DNA of 64,000 nt from positions 52,193,591 to 52,257,590 of the forward strand of contig NC_030811.1 in the NCBI RefSeq assembly GCF_001704415.2, written 5' to 3'. This document shows positions 1 to 11,842 of this stretch, one piece after another; the stretch's first letter is position 1; every line of letters starts with the position of its first letter. The DNA comes from Capra hircus (Eukaryota; Chordata; Mammalia; Artiodactyla; Bovidae). The notes under the pieces were generated by a model, which did not search any database, was not told the origin of the DNA, and worked only from the letters and a program-made list of their open reading frames with translations. Both the position numbers and the translations under genes were made by a program.

Positions 1-458
1 TTTCAGACTTCTGACCACAGCCTACACTAAGAAATAACTTTTAATATTTCAACCACATGGAAAACTGAAAAAAGTTTCATGAATATTCTTTTCTAATTTT
101 TTTATTGTAAAAATAATACTTAAAAATTCATGCTGGTCAAGGAAAATTGATTTATAACCCATAACTGGATTATAGTTGAAAAACACTATAGTCAGAAAAA
201 TAGTAGTTAGCTAAATTATAGCGTGTCTGCAGAGTGAAATACTACGCAGCCATTTTGGTAATGAGGCAGTGCTACTACTGATATGGAATAATTTCCAAGA
301 CAGGTTATTAAATGACAGAAACTTAACTTCCAAATGTTAGGGCTAGATTCCTGATGTTGTTCAAACATTTTCACCCTCTTCTTTGTCAGCAGGACAGTGA
401 AAAAAAAATAAATAAAATCATCAGAAAAAAAAAATGTCTCAGATGTCATCACCCATAA
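1..458. other. No feature recognised (AT-rich)
   Basis: AT-rich intronic sequence with short A and T runs. No repeat or gene could be named. Confidence 0.5.
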
Positions 459-648
459 AAATTATCTGGGGAGTTAGTGAAATTCCTGGGCCTCATCTCC
501 AGAGATGCTGATGTAGTAAGTTTAGAGTATGGCTCAGAAACCTGAATTTCTCACGTGTAGCACCCCTCCCCTCTAATGTACACAGGTGCAACAATCCTTA
601 CACAGGTTCTCTGAGAACGCACTCTGAGAACCACTTGTGAAGTCTCCA
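459..648 (+). mobile_element. MER5A-like hAT-Charlie DNA transposon remnant
   Basis: The order of phrases (AATTATCTGGGGAGTTAGTG, then CCTGGGCC, GATGCTGATG, and a terminal CTGAGAACCACTT) follows MER5A-type nonautonomous elements. It is degenerate and non-coding. Confidence 0.6.
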
Positions 649-783
649 TGACAGGCGTCAGACCACAACTACAGGCCAGAAGCTTTGCAGGCTCTGAGAG
701 CCAGGTGAGCAGCAGCCTCCTGAGGCTCACAGAGAGCCTGCCACTCAGGCAGCACCAATCGCCCAACATCAGAAATCAGTTCT

Positions 784-1060
784 GGGCTTCCCTGGTGACT
801 CAGTGGTAAAGAATTGGCCTGCCAACACAGGAGATTCGGGTTTGATCCTATTCTGGGAAGGCCTCACATCTCGAGGAGCAGCTAAGCCTGTATGCCACAA
901 CTGCTGAACCCGCGCTACGCAGTCAGAGAAGCCAGCCACCACAGGGAGAAGCCCACGCGCCCCAAGCAGAGAGGAGCCCCCGCCCGCCGCAGCTACAGAA
1001 AAGCCCCCGTGGCCACGGAGACCCAGTCCAGCCGAAAACAAATGAATAAAACTATTCTTT
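784..1060 (+). mobile_element. tRNA-Glu-derived SINE (CHR type)
   Basis: It starts GGGCTTCCCTGGTGACTCAG with tRNA-like Pol III boxes (B box near GGGTTTGATCC), followed by a body of repeated CCGCAACTACTGAGCC-type phrases and an A-rich tail. The 5' end directly follows the 13-bp direct repeat AGAAATCAGTTCT (771-783). Confidence 0.85.
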
Positions 1061-1064
1061 AAAA

Positions 1065-1200
1065 TTTAGAGAATACAGGAAGATGAGACGGAGGAGACAC
1101 TTGTATACCCATGGCTGATTCATGTTGATGTATGGCAAAAACCAGCACAACACTGCAAAGCAATTATCCTCGAATTAAAAATAAATAAATATTTTACAAA
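1065..1200 (+). mobile_element. Ruminant L1 3'-end fragment
   Basis: Contains the phrases TGTATACCCATGGCTGATTC and GTTGATGTATGGCAAAA and ends in AATTAAAAATAAATAAAT, the typical 3' end of ruminant L1. It lies between the CHR SINE and the second copy of the SINE's target-site duplication (1239-1251). Confidence 0.8.
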
Positions 1201-1251
1201 GGAAAGCTGAATATGACAGCTATGAATCAAAAGAGAAAAGAAATCAGTTCT

Positions 1252-1984
1252 AAGGGCAGTGGAGGACGCCCTTAGACTCCAGATGTCCTTGTCAAATACT
1301 CAAGGCCTATCTACTGTGGTATCTTTCCTTTTGTCCCCTCCTCCCACCCGCATTTTTAGGTCCTAGCATAGACCAAGAGGCCAAGTAGAGAGGAAAGCCC
1401 TGGTGTTGGAATGACAACGTTTTCATTTCTGAATTCGCCTCTTCAAGCTGGGGTAACCGAGAGCCCTGCTGGCTCCTGTGGCCCTGTCTGGGACTTCAAA
1501 GAAGTGCCTCTTCCTCTTGCAGCGGGGAGTGGAGGTAAGTCTGCACTGGATGCAGAGTATAGCCAGCAGAGACCATGCTGGGTTTCAGCAGCCCCAACCC
1601 CTCCCAGGCAACCATATCCAACACAGCTCACTGTACTGGGCAACCCTGGCCGAGGACTTGTTCTGGGTTCCAGTGATAAAAGTCCCAGGTACTGCACTGG
1701 CAGTCAGGAGAGCTTTCAATGTCAATTCTGCCTCCAACCAGCTACATGACTTGGACAGTCAGGGCCTCCTCTGGTCTGCAGTCTCCTTAGAGACAGAGTG
1801 AAGAGTTTTACCTAACCCGAGGTCTAACACGCTGGGTACAGCCTCCTTTTGCACAGCTCCACACCTTCCTTTTCCATACCCCAGCTCAACTGAGACCCTT
1901 CTGCCAGAATCGCCAGGCTTTGATCTCTGGCATGTCTGGCCTTTGCTGTGTTGTATAACTGTTCCCTGCTTGGAGAGTCCCTTT
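1252..1984. other. Unique intronic sequence, nothing recognised
   Basis: Moderate GC and no repeat I can name. Short open frames on both strands have no recognisable product. Confidence 0.5.
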
Positions 1985-2275
1985 CGGCAGGTGTACACTG
2001 CCAACTTGTCCATGTCCTTCAAGTTCTAGTTTAAGGCTATCTGTATCTCTGGTAAAGACTTCCCTGACTCCCTCAGGTTCCACTATGTCTTGAATGTACA
2101 TCCCTTCCCTAAAGCAGTGTCTTACTGAGTGTAATTCTTGGCCGATGTGTCTATCATCTCCCCATTACAGGTAGGAACCACATTCTTTGAAGAGGATGTT
2201 CCTCTGACCACCCAGTACAGGTGTATACCATGCTCAATATTTGCTGGAAGAATTAATGAATAAAAAGACTATACT
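1985..2275 (+). mobile_element. L2 LINE 3'-region remnant
   Basis: Phrases such as CTTCCCTGACTCCCTCAGGT, then a run resembling TAGGAACCACATTCTTTGA and TGGAAGAATTAATGAATAAA, match the order of the L2 3' end. Old and degenerate. Confidence 0.6.
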
Positions 2276-2469
2276 TCTACCCTCTAGCAATTACTGAAGT
2301 GTCCTCCTATATCAAGGAGAAGGGACATTACCCATGCTCGGCCTTTAGAACTACAGATAGAAGGATCTTTTAAATGTAAGAAAAATGATAACTCTCTATT
2401 AAAGGAATCTATGATATATTCTCATCAATGCAGTCAGAGTAGCACTTTAAAAACCAAAGCCATGTCATA

Positions 2470-2640
2470 TTTATTATCTGTCTTTCCTACTAAAATGTAA
2501 CCTCTGGAAAGGAAGAGTCAGTTTCATTCACTGCTGAGTTCCTAGCACCCAAAGCAGTGTGGGTGCGACCTAGCATGTACTCTGTCAAAAAAAAACCAAA
2601 AAAACAAAACAGTGTTGAATGAAGAAATGAATGGGCTAAT
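2470..2640 (+). mobile_element. L2 LINE 3'-end remnant
   Basis: CTACTAAAATGTAACCTCTG, TTCATTCACTGCTGAGTTCC and a terminal GTTGAATGAAGAAATGAATG follow the L2 3' consensus. Confidence 0.65.
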
Positions 2641-2734
2641 AAATGAACCTGTGCAGATTAAAGTTGTTAGGTGGGAGGATTAGGAGAAGAGAATGAACTT
2701 GGAAGGATTTTGCACTGCTAAGCATGTTTACAAA

Positions 2735-2885
2735 TTGCTTTATAATCACTAATTAGCTTTAGTAAACCATAAACCACATCCCCTCAGACACAGGCAGTGC
2801 TATCCTCCCAATTAGAAGATAAGGAAATTCAAACCCAAGGTCACACAGCAAATCAGCTTCAGTCCATGCTTAGCCCCTAGCTGGT
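2735..2885 (-). mobile_element. MIR SINE remnant
   Basis: AAATTCAAACCCAAGGTCAC followed by ACAGCAAATCAG is the MIR core in reverse orientation. Confidence 0.6.
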
Positions 2886-4205
2886 AATGAGAATAAGATT
2901 AAAGATACTGCTGATTTGTAAGAGGTTGAAATATTAGAGAAAATAAAATAGTTGAAGGCTATTCAACGGGGACCAGAAAAGCTTTGTACATATTCTTAGA
3001 ACACTGCATCAAAAGAAAAACAGACTGTTCTGTCTGGAACGGTGAGTTCTCCGTGTGTGTACACTACATTATTCACTCATCAATTTCCAAAGCCCCGAGT
3101 GGCAGACAATTGCAGGGAACAATGGGAGCTGCAGTGTTGTTCCAGAGTCTCAGGCCCAGGCCGCCAATCAACAGGGACGGCACTCTATCGCTGCGAGATT
3201 GGGGCTCGCTCACCACCAGGCCCTGCACAGGCTCTTTACAGAGAGGATGCAGCAGGTAGAAAGAGGAGGGAATAAAACAACAACTTTAAAGAAAGGAAAG
3301 CATTAAATCAAATAAACGATAGGCTGACATAAAATATATACATGCATAATCACAGTTTAATCACAGTACAGTCATCGGGCAGCAAATATGCTCACTTATA
3401 TTACACATTACAACCCCCAATACGAAGGAAAATGGACAGATGGCAAAGAGTCCTAATTTTTAGATTTCAGGTTTTTTAATTAAAATTTAATTTGCTGAAA
3501 AACTGACCTTGGTTTCCTAGCATTATGACTCATATAGTCCAAGAAGGGAGAGTAAAATGTAAATTTTGATGAAACTTAGAAATTAATTTTAGTTGGTCTT
3601 TTTCAATTTACTTTTAATTCATTTAAAATGAAATCTCTCTTCTGTTTAAGAAATTATTTTCCACTAGAACATAAAAACATCCATTCAATACTGTGGGAAG
3701 GAAAGAGGTCATAGTGAGTTTGCCCTGACTAACGGTGAATGAAGCAACCAAGAGAACTAGGGAAAAAGAAAGCCCCCACCCTTGATCCCCTGTAGCTGGA
3801 TCCATATTTAAATCAGTGGAAAGTCCAAGGAAAAGGTAACTAAAATGTCTAGGGCACTGAAAGGTCTCCAGGCCAAGGCTCAAGTGCACAATCTCTGCTT
3901 CTCCAGGGCCTGAGTGAGGGTATGATACCATAAGGTCATGTCTTCCCAAATACCAGAAGCAAATATGAAAACACATCTGAGCACATTTTGAGACGGAGAC
4001 AAAGAAAATCCGAAGCTGGGAGTGAATTATATCCTGCCCCTACAGCTTAATCAATCACTTATTTAAACTCCACTCTGAGTAAAGTCAGATGAGGCACTTT
4101 TAAACTTCTAGGATGGTGGTTTATTGTAGGCATTCAACAAGCCATCCCAATACTGAAAACAGTCTGGCAATAATTCATCCTCAAAGAAGCACGAAAAGTG
4201 ATTTA
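2886..4205. other. Unique intronic sequence
   Basis: No repeat recognised. A GC- and CpG-richer block at 3085-3260 stands out from AT-rich surroundings. Confidence 0.5.
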
Positions 4206-4209
4206 AAGT

Positions 4210-4605
4210 TTTCTCCACATCAACTTATTTTTAACAGCTTTACAAAGTTTATATAAAATTCATCCATTTAAAGTGTACAATTTAATGAATTTTGGCAAAT
4301 GTATACAGTTGTGTAAGCACCACCACAGTTAAAAAAAAAAAGAAAAGTGTTTACATCACCCCCCAAAAGTTCCCTGGTACCTCTTTGTAGGCAAGCCCCT
4401 TCCTCCATCCCAGTCCGGTGCAACCTGATCTGGTTTCTGCCACTGTAGTTATGCCTTTTCTAGAATTTCATATGAATAGAATCATACAGTATGCAGCCTT
4501 CTGTGTCTGGCTACTTTCGCTTAGCATAGTAGTCTGGAGAGTTACGCATTTTGCTGTGCGGATTGAGAGCCTATTCCTTTTCACTGCTGTATAAGTACTC
4601 CATGT
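4210..4605 (-). mobile_element. Ancient L1 (L1M class) fragment
   Basis: AAAGTGTACAATTTAATGAA, CACCACCACAGTTAAAAAA, ATTTCATATGAATAGAATCA and CTGTGTCTGGCTACTTTCGC occur in the order seen in antisense copies of mammalian L1 3' regions. Confidence 0.7.
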
Positions 4606-5984
4606 TTTCCTATCACCTTTATATCCTCCCTAGAAGCCCTAAAAATAAGCCTGGTGCAAATATCCCAAAGCTATTTCTTAATTTTCCTTGATTCAGTCCC
4701 TCAGAGAAATGTCCACATGATGTTGGTCACTTGGCCAGTTACAAAAACTGCCTAGATGGCCATGTTATGCAAGCCAAGAAGAATTTAAGCCCAGCGGTGA
4801 AAATGACTAGACATGTTAAAGTAAAGAACGGGAAGATGGGAAGCCAACACTCTGGTGAAATCTCTTGACGATGAAAGAGGAGACCAGCATGTTAGGAAAC
4901 ACCACTTCCCCACTGACTGATCAGTATGTTGTGTTACAAAAAAAACAGTGAGACCCCTGACAGCTGGCACCTGCCCACTGGGAGGGGTACATGAACGACC
5001 CCACAGAACTGAAGAGTTGTGATGTTCAGGTGTTTCACATCAGTGCATTTTCAGATAACCGAGAATTTTATTTAGTGCCTTTAAGTACAAACCAAGTACT
5101 GAAAGTACTAATTCCACAGAGTCTACTGAACATAATTAAATATTTGATGATACACAATCATCATTATAAACAGTCTGACTGCTGTGCTAAGTTCCTGAAG
5201 AGAGATGTTCTCAGGGGCTACCAAGTTTGCCAGACCTGGATCTCCCTATTCCAAAAAGCTAAAGACTATCACCATGTTTAAACAGAAGATTCTGTCTTCC
5301 TATGTTACTTAGCACTCTGGATGCTACTGATGTGTCCTGCTGCTAACCTATTACTATTTTCCCATTTAAAAAATAATCAAAATAGTTCCAGGATACAAAA
5401 AAAAGTCTAGAGGATAAGTATTGGAGTACTTAACGTTTCAAGACTTAAAAACTGTTCAGAATTGATATATTTGTTTTAGATCATTTTCCCCCTATTTGCA
5501 AAGAAAAACAGGTTTTTGTCACATCATAAAAGTAGTTTAGACACTTTCCAAGGCATCTGGAAAACAGAGAAAAGAAATCACTCATAACCTACTATTTGAA
5601 TGACCAATATTCACATTTTGGTAAACTTCCTTCTTTTTCTCAGAACATCTGGGTTTCCCAAATATTTGTGGCATTTGGAATGCCGCTTTCATGACAACAC
5701 TTTGTCAAGCACATTTCTTTAGGTTGCTGCATAGCCATCATTTTTCTCGAGGCTGCACAGTAGAGCAAGTAAACATTCCAGTTACGGAACCAATTCCATG
5801 TCATCATTACTCATTCAGGATATTTCCAACTCCTTGCTCTTGTGCACAGACTTCTGCGAGTATCTTTATGCACATAATCTAATCTCCTGACTTTTAGTCT
5901 ACTCAGAAAGCATATCTGAGTATTATTGGGCTTGGGAGTGACTCCTTGGTATAATCAGAGTGAGGTCCAAGAAATGATTTCCCT
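4606..5984. other. Unique intronic sequence, nothing recognised
   Basis: No repeat or exon could be named. A 96-codon open frame at 4991-5281 has no recognisable domain. Confidence 0.5.
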
Positions 5985-6230
5985 CATTAATTCATCCATC
6001 CATCCAAGCATTCATTCAAAAACAAAAACTTGCCAAGTTCCTAGGTGACGTTAGAAGCCTTTAGTAAATAAATTAAAAGGGGTAAAACATGGTCCCTGCC
6101 CTCCATAAGCTCACAAACTAGCTTGCCACACTTGAAACAATCAGAGAACAACAAAGGATTCACTGCTAAGTCACATTCACTGCCCTGATGACACGTGCAG
6201 CTCAGCATGTGTGGGAGGAAAGCCCCCATG
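5985..6230. repeat. Ancient interspersed repeat, family not assigned
   Basis: The order CATTCATTCA, CCAAGTTCCTAGGTGA, CATGGTCCCTGCCCTCCATA and AGCTCACAAACTAG matches a common old mammalian repeat, but I cannot name the family safely. Confidence 0.35.
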
Positions 6231-6958
6231 CCTGACGTAGTCAGACACAGATGGGTGAGGGGTCTTAGGACAGGTAAGGCTGTCCCATCCACTCTTCTGC
6301 TCTGACACTAACAAGAGGTGGTATCCAAACCTTTCCTACCAATCCAAAACGAAACACAGAAACAGTATATCTTTTTCTTTCCTGGGATGAAGCACTATCA
6401 CTGCCATTCCTGGTAAATCTAGACCTTTCTTGTGGTACCAGGGAGCGTTTACACATGAGCGGGGCTGTGTGGTAACAAACAGCCTCCTATTCTCAGACAG
6501 CTCAAGCTCAGATTTTCACAGTTGGAACCAGACAACCTCCCTGTAAACATCAAATGTCTACACAGATACATGCATTTTAAACAAATACCAGGTTTAAAGT
6601 CTGTTGCTTGTGCGGTAATGTATTTGAAGCCAGGGGTTTGGGCTAACATTGCTTTTTTATTTCCACGCTCTTACTAGCAGGATGCTTCCCCCAATTTCTG
6701 ACACTGAGCAATTCACCAGTGAGGGGGAATCTGCTAGGCCCACGGAGCCAAGGCCCCATATGTTCAAGAGACGGAGGGAGAGGGCAACATACCTCTTTGG
6801 CACTATTTCCAGTCTGATAGGCGTTAAGGGAAAATTAAAAAAAAAAAGTTTTTATGCATTTGTTGACAGAATGAGAAAGGGGGTATGGTTGTCTCGTTCT
6901 GATTGTGAAAATCTGAGCTTGGACTGTCTGGGGAGAGGAGGCTATTCATTGCCCACCC
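6231..6958. other. Unique intronic sequence, nothing recognised
   Basis: No repeat or exon recognised. Confidence 0.5.
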
Positions 6959-6965
6959 ATCTGGG

Positions 6966-7195
6966 GTCTTCCCTGGTGGCACTAGTGGTAAAGAACCCAC
7001 CTGCCAAAGCAGGAGATATATGAGATGCAGGTTCGATCCCTGGGTCGGGAAGATCCTCTGGAGGAGGGCACAGCAACCCACTCCAGTATTCTTGCCTGGA
7101 GAATCCCCATGGACATAGGAACCTGGCGGGCTGCAGTTCATAGGGTCGAAAAGAGTCGGACACAACTGAAGCGACTTAGAGCACACAAACACAAA
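6966..7195 (+). mobile_element. Bov-tA SINE
   Basis: A tRNA-derived head (TCTTCCCTGGTGGCAC, B box GGTTCGATCCC at about 7031) joined to a Bov-A body (CCACTCCAGTATTCTTGCCT, then AGAGTCGGACACAACTGAAG). Ruminant-specific, mobilised by BovB. Confidence 0.92.
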
Positions 7196-7224
7196 CGTGA
7201 TATGACAATGAGCTAAATAATTAC

Positions 7225-7795
7225 TACTGCAGCCATGAAATTAAACGACGCTTACTCCTTGGAAGAAAAGTTATGACCAACCTAGACAGCATATTCAAAA
7301 GCAGAGACATTACTTTGCCAACAAAGGTCCATCTAGTCAAGGCTATGGTTTTTCCAGTAGTCATGTATGGATGTGAGAGTTGGACTGTGAAGAAAGCTGA
7401 GCGCCAAAGAATTGATGCTTTTGAACTGTGGTGTTGGAGAAGACTCTTGAGAATCCCTCGGACTGCAAGGAGATCCAACCAGTCCATCCTAAAGGAGATC
7501 AGCCCTGGGATTTCTTTGGAAGGAATGATGCTAAAGCTGAAACTTCAGTACTTTGGCCACCTCATGCAAAGAGTTGACTCATTGGAAAAGACTCTGATGC
7601 TGGGAGGGATTGGGGGCAGGAGGAGAAGGGGACGACAGAGGATGAGATGGCTGGATGGCATCACTGCCTCGATGGACGTGAATCTGAGTGAACTCCGGGA
7701 GTTGGTGATGGACAGGGAGGCCTGGCGTGCTGCGATTCATGGGGTTGTAAAGAGTCGGACACGACTGCGTGACTGAACTGAACTGAACTGAATTT
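7225..7795 (+). mobile_element. BovB LINE, 5'-truncated 3' end
   Basis: This is the last about 570 bases of BovB. It carries an open frame from 7273 to 7776 (167 codons) for the C-terminal part of ORF2, starting MTNLDSIFKSRDITLPTK and including the VMYGCESWTVKKAE and RRLLRIPRTARRSNQS segments. It ends in GAACT repeats near 7790. The reverse transcriptase catalytic motifs lie upstream of the truncation and are absent, so it is not functional alone. Confidence 0.93.
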
Positions 7796-9209
7796 GCCTG
7801 TCTTAACAGCCATATCATTTTCTTCACATTGTCCATTTTCTCATTCCACTCTCTTTCCCACAGTTTTCTCCTCTGATGGCATAAACACATGGTTTGTAAA
7901 AGTCTTAGAACACTGACTGGAAAGGCACTTTCCGACAGCAACCTCAGCGGTAGTCAAAGAGTGTCCATGGGGCCATGAGAGGGCTGGAAGCTTGTGTCTT
8001 TCTCTTCAGCCAGAACCTGTCCCCAGTCTTCTCTGGGTCCTTGGGACAGGACTCACTTTCCAGGAGCATCTAGACTCTTCAGGGAATTGAGGAAGCAGGA
8101 TGAGTATCACACAAGGGGGAGCTCCTCGTTCTACCTGGTGAAGAGGCAGGTCTGGGAAGCTCGGAGGCTCTGTTTGAGGGGCCCAGACAGACTTTCCGTC
8201 CTGGCAAAGGGTGGAGACAGGTATCCCAGGAAGAGCAAGCAAGGTCAGCAAAGACATGTAGGGAACAGACAGGGAAACGCCAACAGCTGGCCTGTGACCG
8301 GGCTGCTCGCAAATGGGGATTCCACATAGCAGGGCTATAAAGACAAGTGACAGGCCAAGGATGCCTATGTACCACTACCAACATCCTCTTGTAAAGGAAA
8401 CAACTGCCCAGTGCACACTCACCCGAGGATCTCATCTCAGCACAAAGGAGGCAGAGGATGCCCTTAACCTGAAGAAACGCTCACACCGTGGCCCTGTCAT
8501 TTTCGCTCATTTTGCTGCAGACCAGTGGACATGACATCCTGAGCTGGCCCAGGTCTGCATCTTCGGGCAGGATTACTAGAGCTCTGGATGGGGCTTTCCT
8601 CCTAAGAGGCAAAGCAGTTCATCAATGTCCTCAGTGGAGAGGGGTTAGGAAGCACTCAGGTAGGATCTGAAGGCAGGTCCGAGTGGCTGCCACGTGCACG
8701 AGGCCACCAGTTCCCCTGCAGTGGCCTGACAGCTGAAAGAGCAGCCCTTGAGGTCCGAAATTTCACCAGCTGTATTGGGGCCTCTAGGCTGAATGTGAAG
8801 TATACTCAGGAACTGTTTTAAATTACAGTGTGCGAAGTCAATCTAAGGAGCCATTAAAAGTTCCTGGACAAAGAATCTGTACTAAAAGGAAGGAATGATT
8901 AAGTTATAAGATTAATGGAAAAAACATGATATAAATTATATATAATAATTAATGAATCACATAAACACAAAGAGAGACTGAAATGCATCCAAATATTAAT
9001 AGCAGTGGCTGTGAGAGGGGGGATTACAATGTACTTTATGTTCTTACATGTTTTCTAAATTTTCTATAATTTATGTTCCCATTTTCTGTATCTTTTTCAT
9101 TTCCTACAATCCATTTAAAACCTGAAGATAAAATATTTTTATTTTCAGTCCTTTGAGGTTTGAAACTAAGGTTTTTCAAATCCTTCATTTTCAAACTGTT
9201 ACAAACGGC
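7796..9209. other. Unique intronic sequence, GC-richer block
   Basis: From about 7930 to 8760 the sequence is repeat-free and clearly more GC-rich than its surroundings. No exon was recognised. Position 8900-9130 is AT-rich. Confidence 0.5.
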
Positions 9210-9222
9210 CACAATTTAGTAA

Positions 9223-9420
9223 GGTTAGTTGCTGAGTCACATTCGACTCTTGGAGACTCCATGGTCTGCAGCCCACCAGGCTCTTCTTCCATGTGTTTCT
9301 CCAGGCAAGAATACTGGAGTGAATCACCATTCCCTTCTCCAGGGCATCCTCCCAACCCAGAGGTTGAACCTGGGTCTCTAGCACTGCAGATTCTTTATCA
9401 TCTGAGCCATCAGGGAAGCC
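9223..9420 (-). mobile_element. Bov-tA SINE with 13-bp TSD
   Basis: Minus orientation: Bov-A body first, tRNA-like head ending GGGAAGCCC at 9420. Flanks CACAATTTAGTAA (9210-9222) and CACAATTCAGTAA (9421-9433) form a TSD with one mismatch. Confidence 0.92.
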
Positions 9421-9433
9421 CACAATTCAGTAA

Positions 9434-10234
9434 AAGTTTGCAAAAATACTCTTTACTAGTTAAAAAAAAAAAACACTCCCTTGTGGCTCATACTGACATA
9501 TACTTATTACTTTTCTTTCTGCTTTCGGACGTCTATCACAGTATTATTTGACTTCTAGATTTGCCAAAACAAATCATCAGGCTCACGTCTTCATGTAGTT
9601 TCAGGCTGATGTGATGAAGTAGGAATTTCAATTTGACTTAATTATTTCATTACAAAGAGGAGAAATTTAGCCAGATCTATTGATTAATCAGATCATCTCT
9701 TATACTTTAAAAAAGGGCTACAGGTCAGCTAACAATAGGCAGGTTTAAAAGGACATGAATTACGTTTGATGGATTCATGACAGGGTTGCCAAACCTCTCT
9801 GTACAGGATTTTCCCATATTTGACCATATTACTCCAACAATTTTACTAAGATTCATCTGAATACCTAAAAGTCTTACATTTAGTATAAAGTCCTAACAGT
9901 ATGAACCCCCAAAATGGCTTGCTTTATTACTCATGAAACCTTGAGTCTAGTTCCTGGTATAAGTAAGCTGGTCCTCTGACCCTCAGTTACCTTATCCACC
10001 ATTTACCCCACTATGGTAGCCACCTGTTAGCACATAATTTTTTCTCAAACTTTACCGAATTTCTTCTAATTTACTTAAATGCTTAACTTCTGCAAGATAC
10101 TTTATTAGTTTATTCTATTTCCCACTGACTCAGAGGGAGGGGGAAAATCAAAGGCCACAGACGTAAAAAATAAATTGTGGTTTAGTCTTCCTTTGTAAAA
10201 GAGAAAGGCAAAAATATAAAATTCTACTCAACTT
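9434..10234. other. Unique AT-rich intronic sequence
   Basis: No repeat or exon recognised. Confidence 0.5.
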
Positions 10235-10241
10235 AAGAGTA

Positions 10242-10309
10242 AATGTCATGCTGATGTGTGGTAGAAACTGACACACTATTGTAAAGCAATCATCCTTCAA
10301 TTTAAGAAA
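10242..10309 (+). mobile_element. Very short L1 3'-end insertion
   Basis: GTCATGCTGATGTGTGGTAG to CATCCTTCAATTTAAG is the terminal ruminant L1 sequence. The 7-bp flanks AAGAGTA at 10235-10241 and 10310-10316 fit a target-site duplication, giving an insertion of only 68 bases. Confidence 0.65.
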
Positions 10310-10316
10310 AAGAGTA

Positions 10317-11719
10317 CATGTGGCACATTAATGAGGAATAATGGAAGGAAGAGCAGGGATGGGAGAGAGAGTTAGAGGAAGAGGGCAGTAGTGTGAAAGG
10401 GGGAAAAATGATAAAGAGTAAGTAAGAAAGCACAAAAAAGATGCATAGAGAAACAAGTACTGGGATATAAAGATTATTGGAATAGAAAAGGTTTTAGAAG
10501 TATTATGACTACATGCTTTTAAAAAATCTGTGTAAATCTCTGTTGCATTTTCACAACAGACACAGCACTACTGTAGTTTCATAGTTTCTAGGAAGAATTT
10601 TTAAAATTATAAATCATATACATGGTTTGTTGAGCTCTCTGGCTAGGTTCCAACTTCCAGAGGCCAATTCCCCATTTATGACAATTTTTCTTTTGATCCA
10701 GAAGCAAAGGTGGAGAAAAATGCTTATGTACAGAACAGCCTGGGACTGTCTCCAACTAAACTATACAGCCCCCAGTCCAACATAACAAAAGAGAAGGAAG
10801 ACCCACCTAGCACGCAAGCCCCAGCACGCTTCTGCTATCCTTCCCTCTACCATGTCGGCTTGGTCTCATGCAGTACTAGTCCCTGGGAGCTAAGAGCTGC
10901 ACACAGAGTGAGCGGTGTGGAAACATCTGCCCTTCTCTACCATCTGACTCCTCCCCCTAGATCCTGCTCAGTCACCCTTAAATTTGCCTTTTTCCCACTG
11001 ACTTCCCCTCACTCATCTCCACTGCAGCCCTATAAGTAGTGTGGGGTCACCAGGAACCAACACCCCTACCCCCGCACCCCAGGAGACCCAAGTATGTTTA
11101 CCTATGAGCACACAGTTCCAAGCACAGTATCAGCCAGGAGTAGGCTCCTAGAAAATGTTTCACTGAAACTGACTGCATAGCAGCATGCAGCTTTTTGCAC
11201 AGGTATCGCAACATGCAGGTTTTTGCACACGTTGACCAAGAGCATCCATTTTACACTAAAAAAATGGTAACAGTGTTTTTAAAACATCTTTTTTTCCTAA
11301 AGTCTGCATTCAAATCTGGATTTTTTTTAAAAAAAGACTTTAACTTTTCTATTGGGGAAATTTTCATGATTAATATCCAGATTGCAGCTTTTTTCCCAAT
11401 GACAATAAAAAGGCAGAGATAAAAAAGAGAGGGTTTGGTCAGTTCTAGATGAAGATAACAGGAAACTCTGAGGCAAACCTGGCCTGCCATAATCTCTGTA
11501 TTTCCTCTCCCCGCCTTCATTGGTCACCCTTCACAGCAGTCTCCCCACCTTCACTGTCTGCAGTCACACTGAGCACATCTGTTCCCTCCTCTTGACAGAC
11601 CTCCTCACATGCGGAACTATGTTCTCCTCACCAAGCTCAGCATGCCACACTCTCCTCTCTTCCTCATTATAGGGTTCCAGAGCCTTCATTTCTTTTTGCT
11701 TAACTGAATCTTAAATAAT
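10317..11719. other. Unique intronic sequence, nothing recognised
   Basis: Purine-rich at 10330-10440; otherwise unremarkable, with A-runs near 11260-11340. Confidence 0.45.
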
Positions 11720-11842
11720 TTTTAAAACTATAGTTCATGTATAATGTTGTGTCAATTTCAGGTACACAGCAAGATGATTTTTATATATGTGGGTATATTT
11801 ATATATAAAGAATATATATATATATTATATATATAAAGAATT
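11720..11842 (-). mobile_element. L1 fragment (antisense) running into TA repeats
   Basis: TATAGTTCATGTATAATGTT and CAGGTACACAGCAAGATGAT are antisense L1 phrases. They are followed by (TA)n with repeated TATATAAAGAAT motifs. Confidence 0.65.

Larger units (their letters stand above)
771..1251 (+). repeat. 13-bp target-site duplication around SINE plus L1 composite
   Basis: AGAAATCAGTTCT occurs exactly at 771-783 and at 1239-1251. The two copies enclose the CHR SINE, the L1 3' end and about 38 further bases as one unit. Confidence 0.8.

Noticed and set aside
6966..7195. tRNA gene suggested by GGTTCGATCCC boxes in Bov-tA copies
   Set aside because: These are Pol III boxes of tRNA-derived SINEs. 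No cloverleaf with anticodon arm could be formed.
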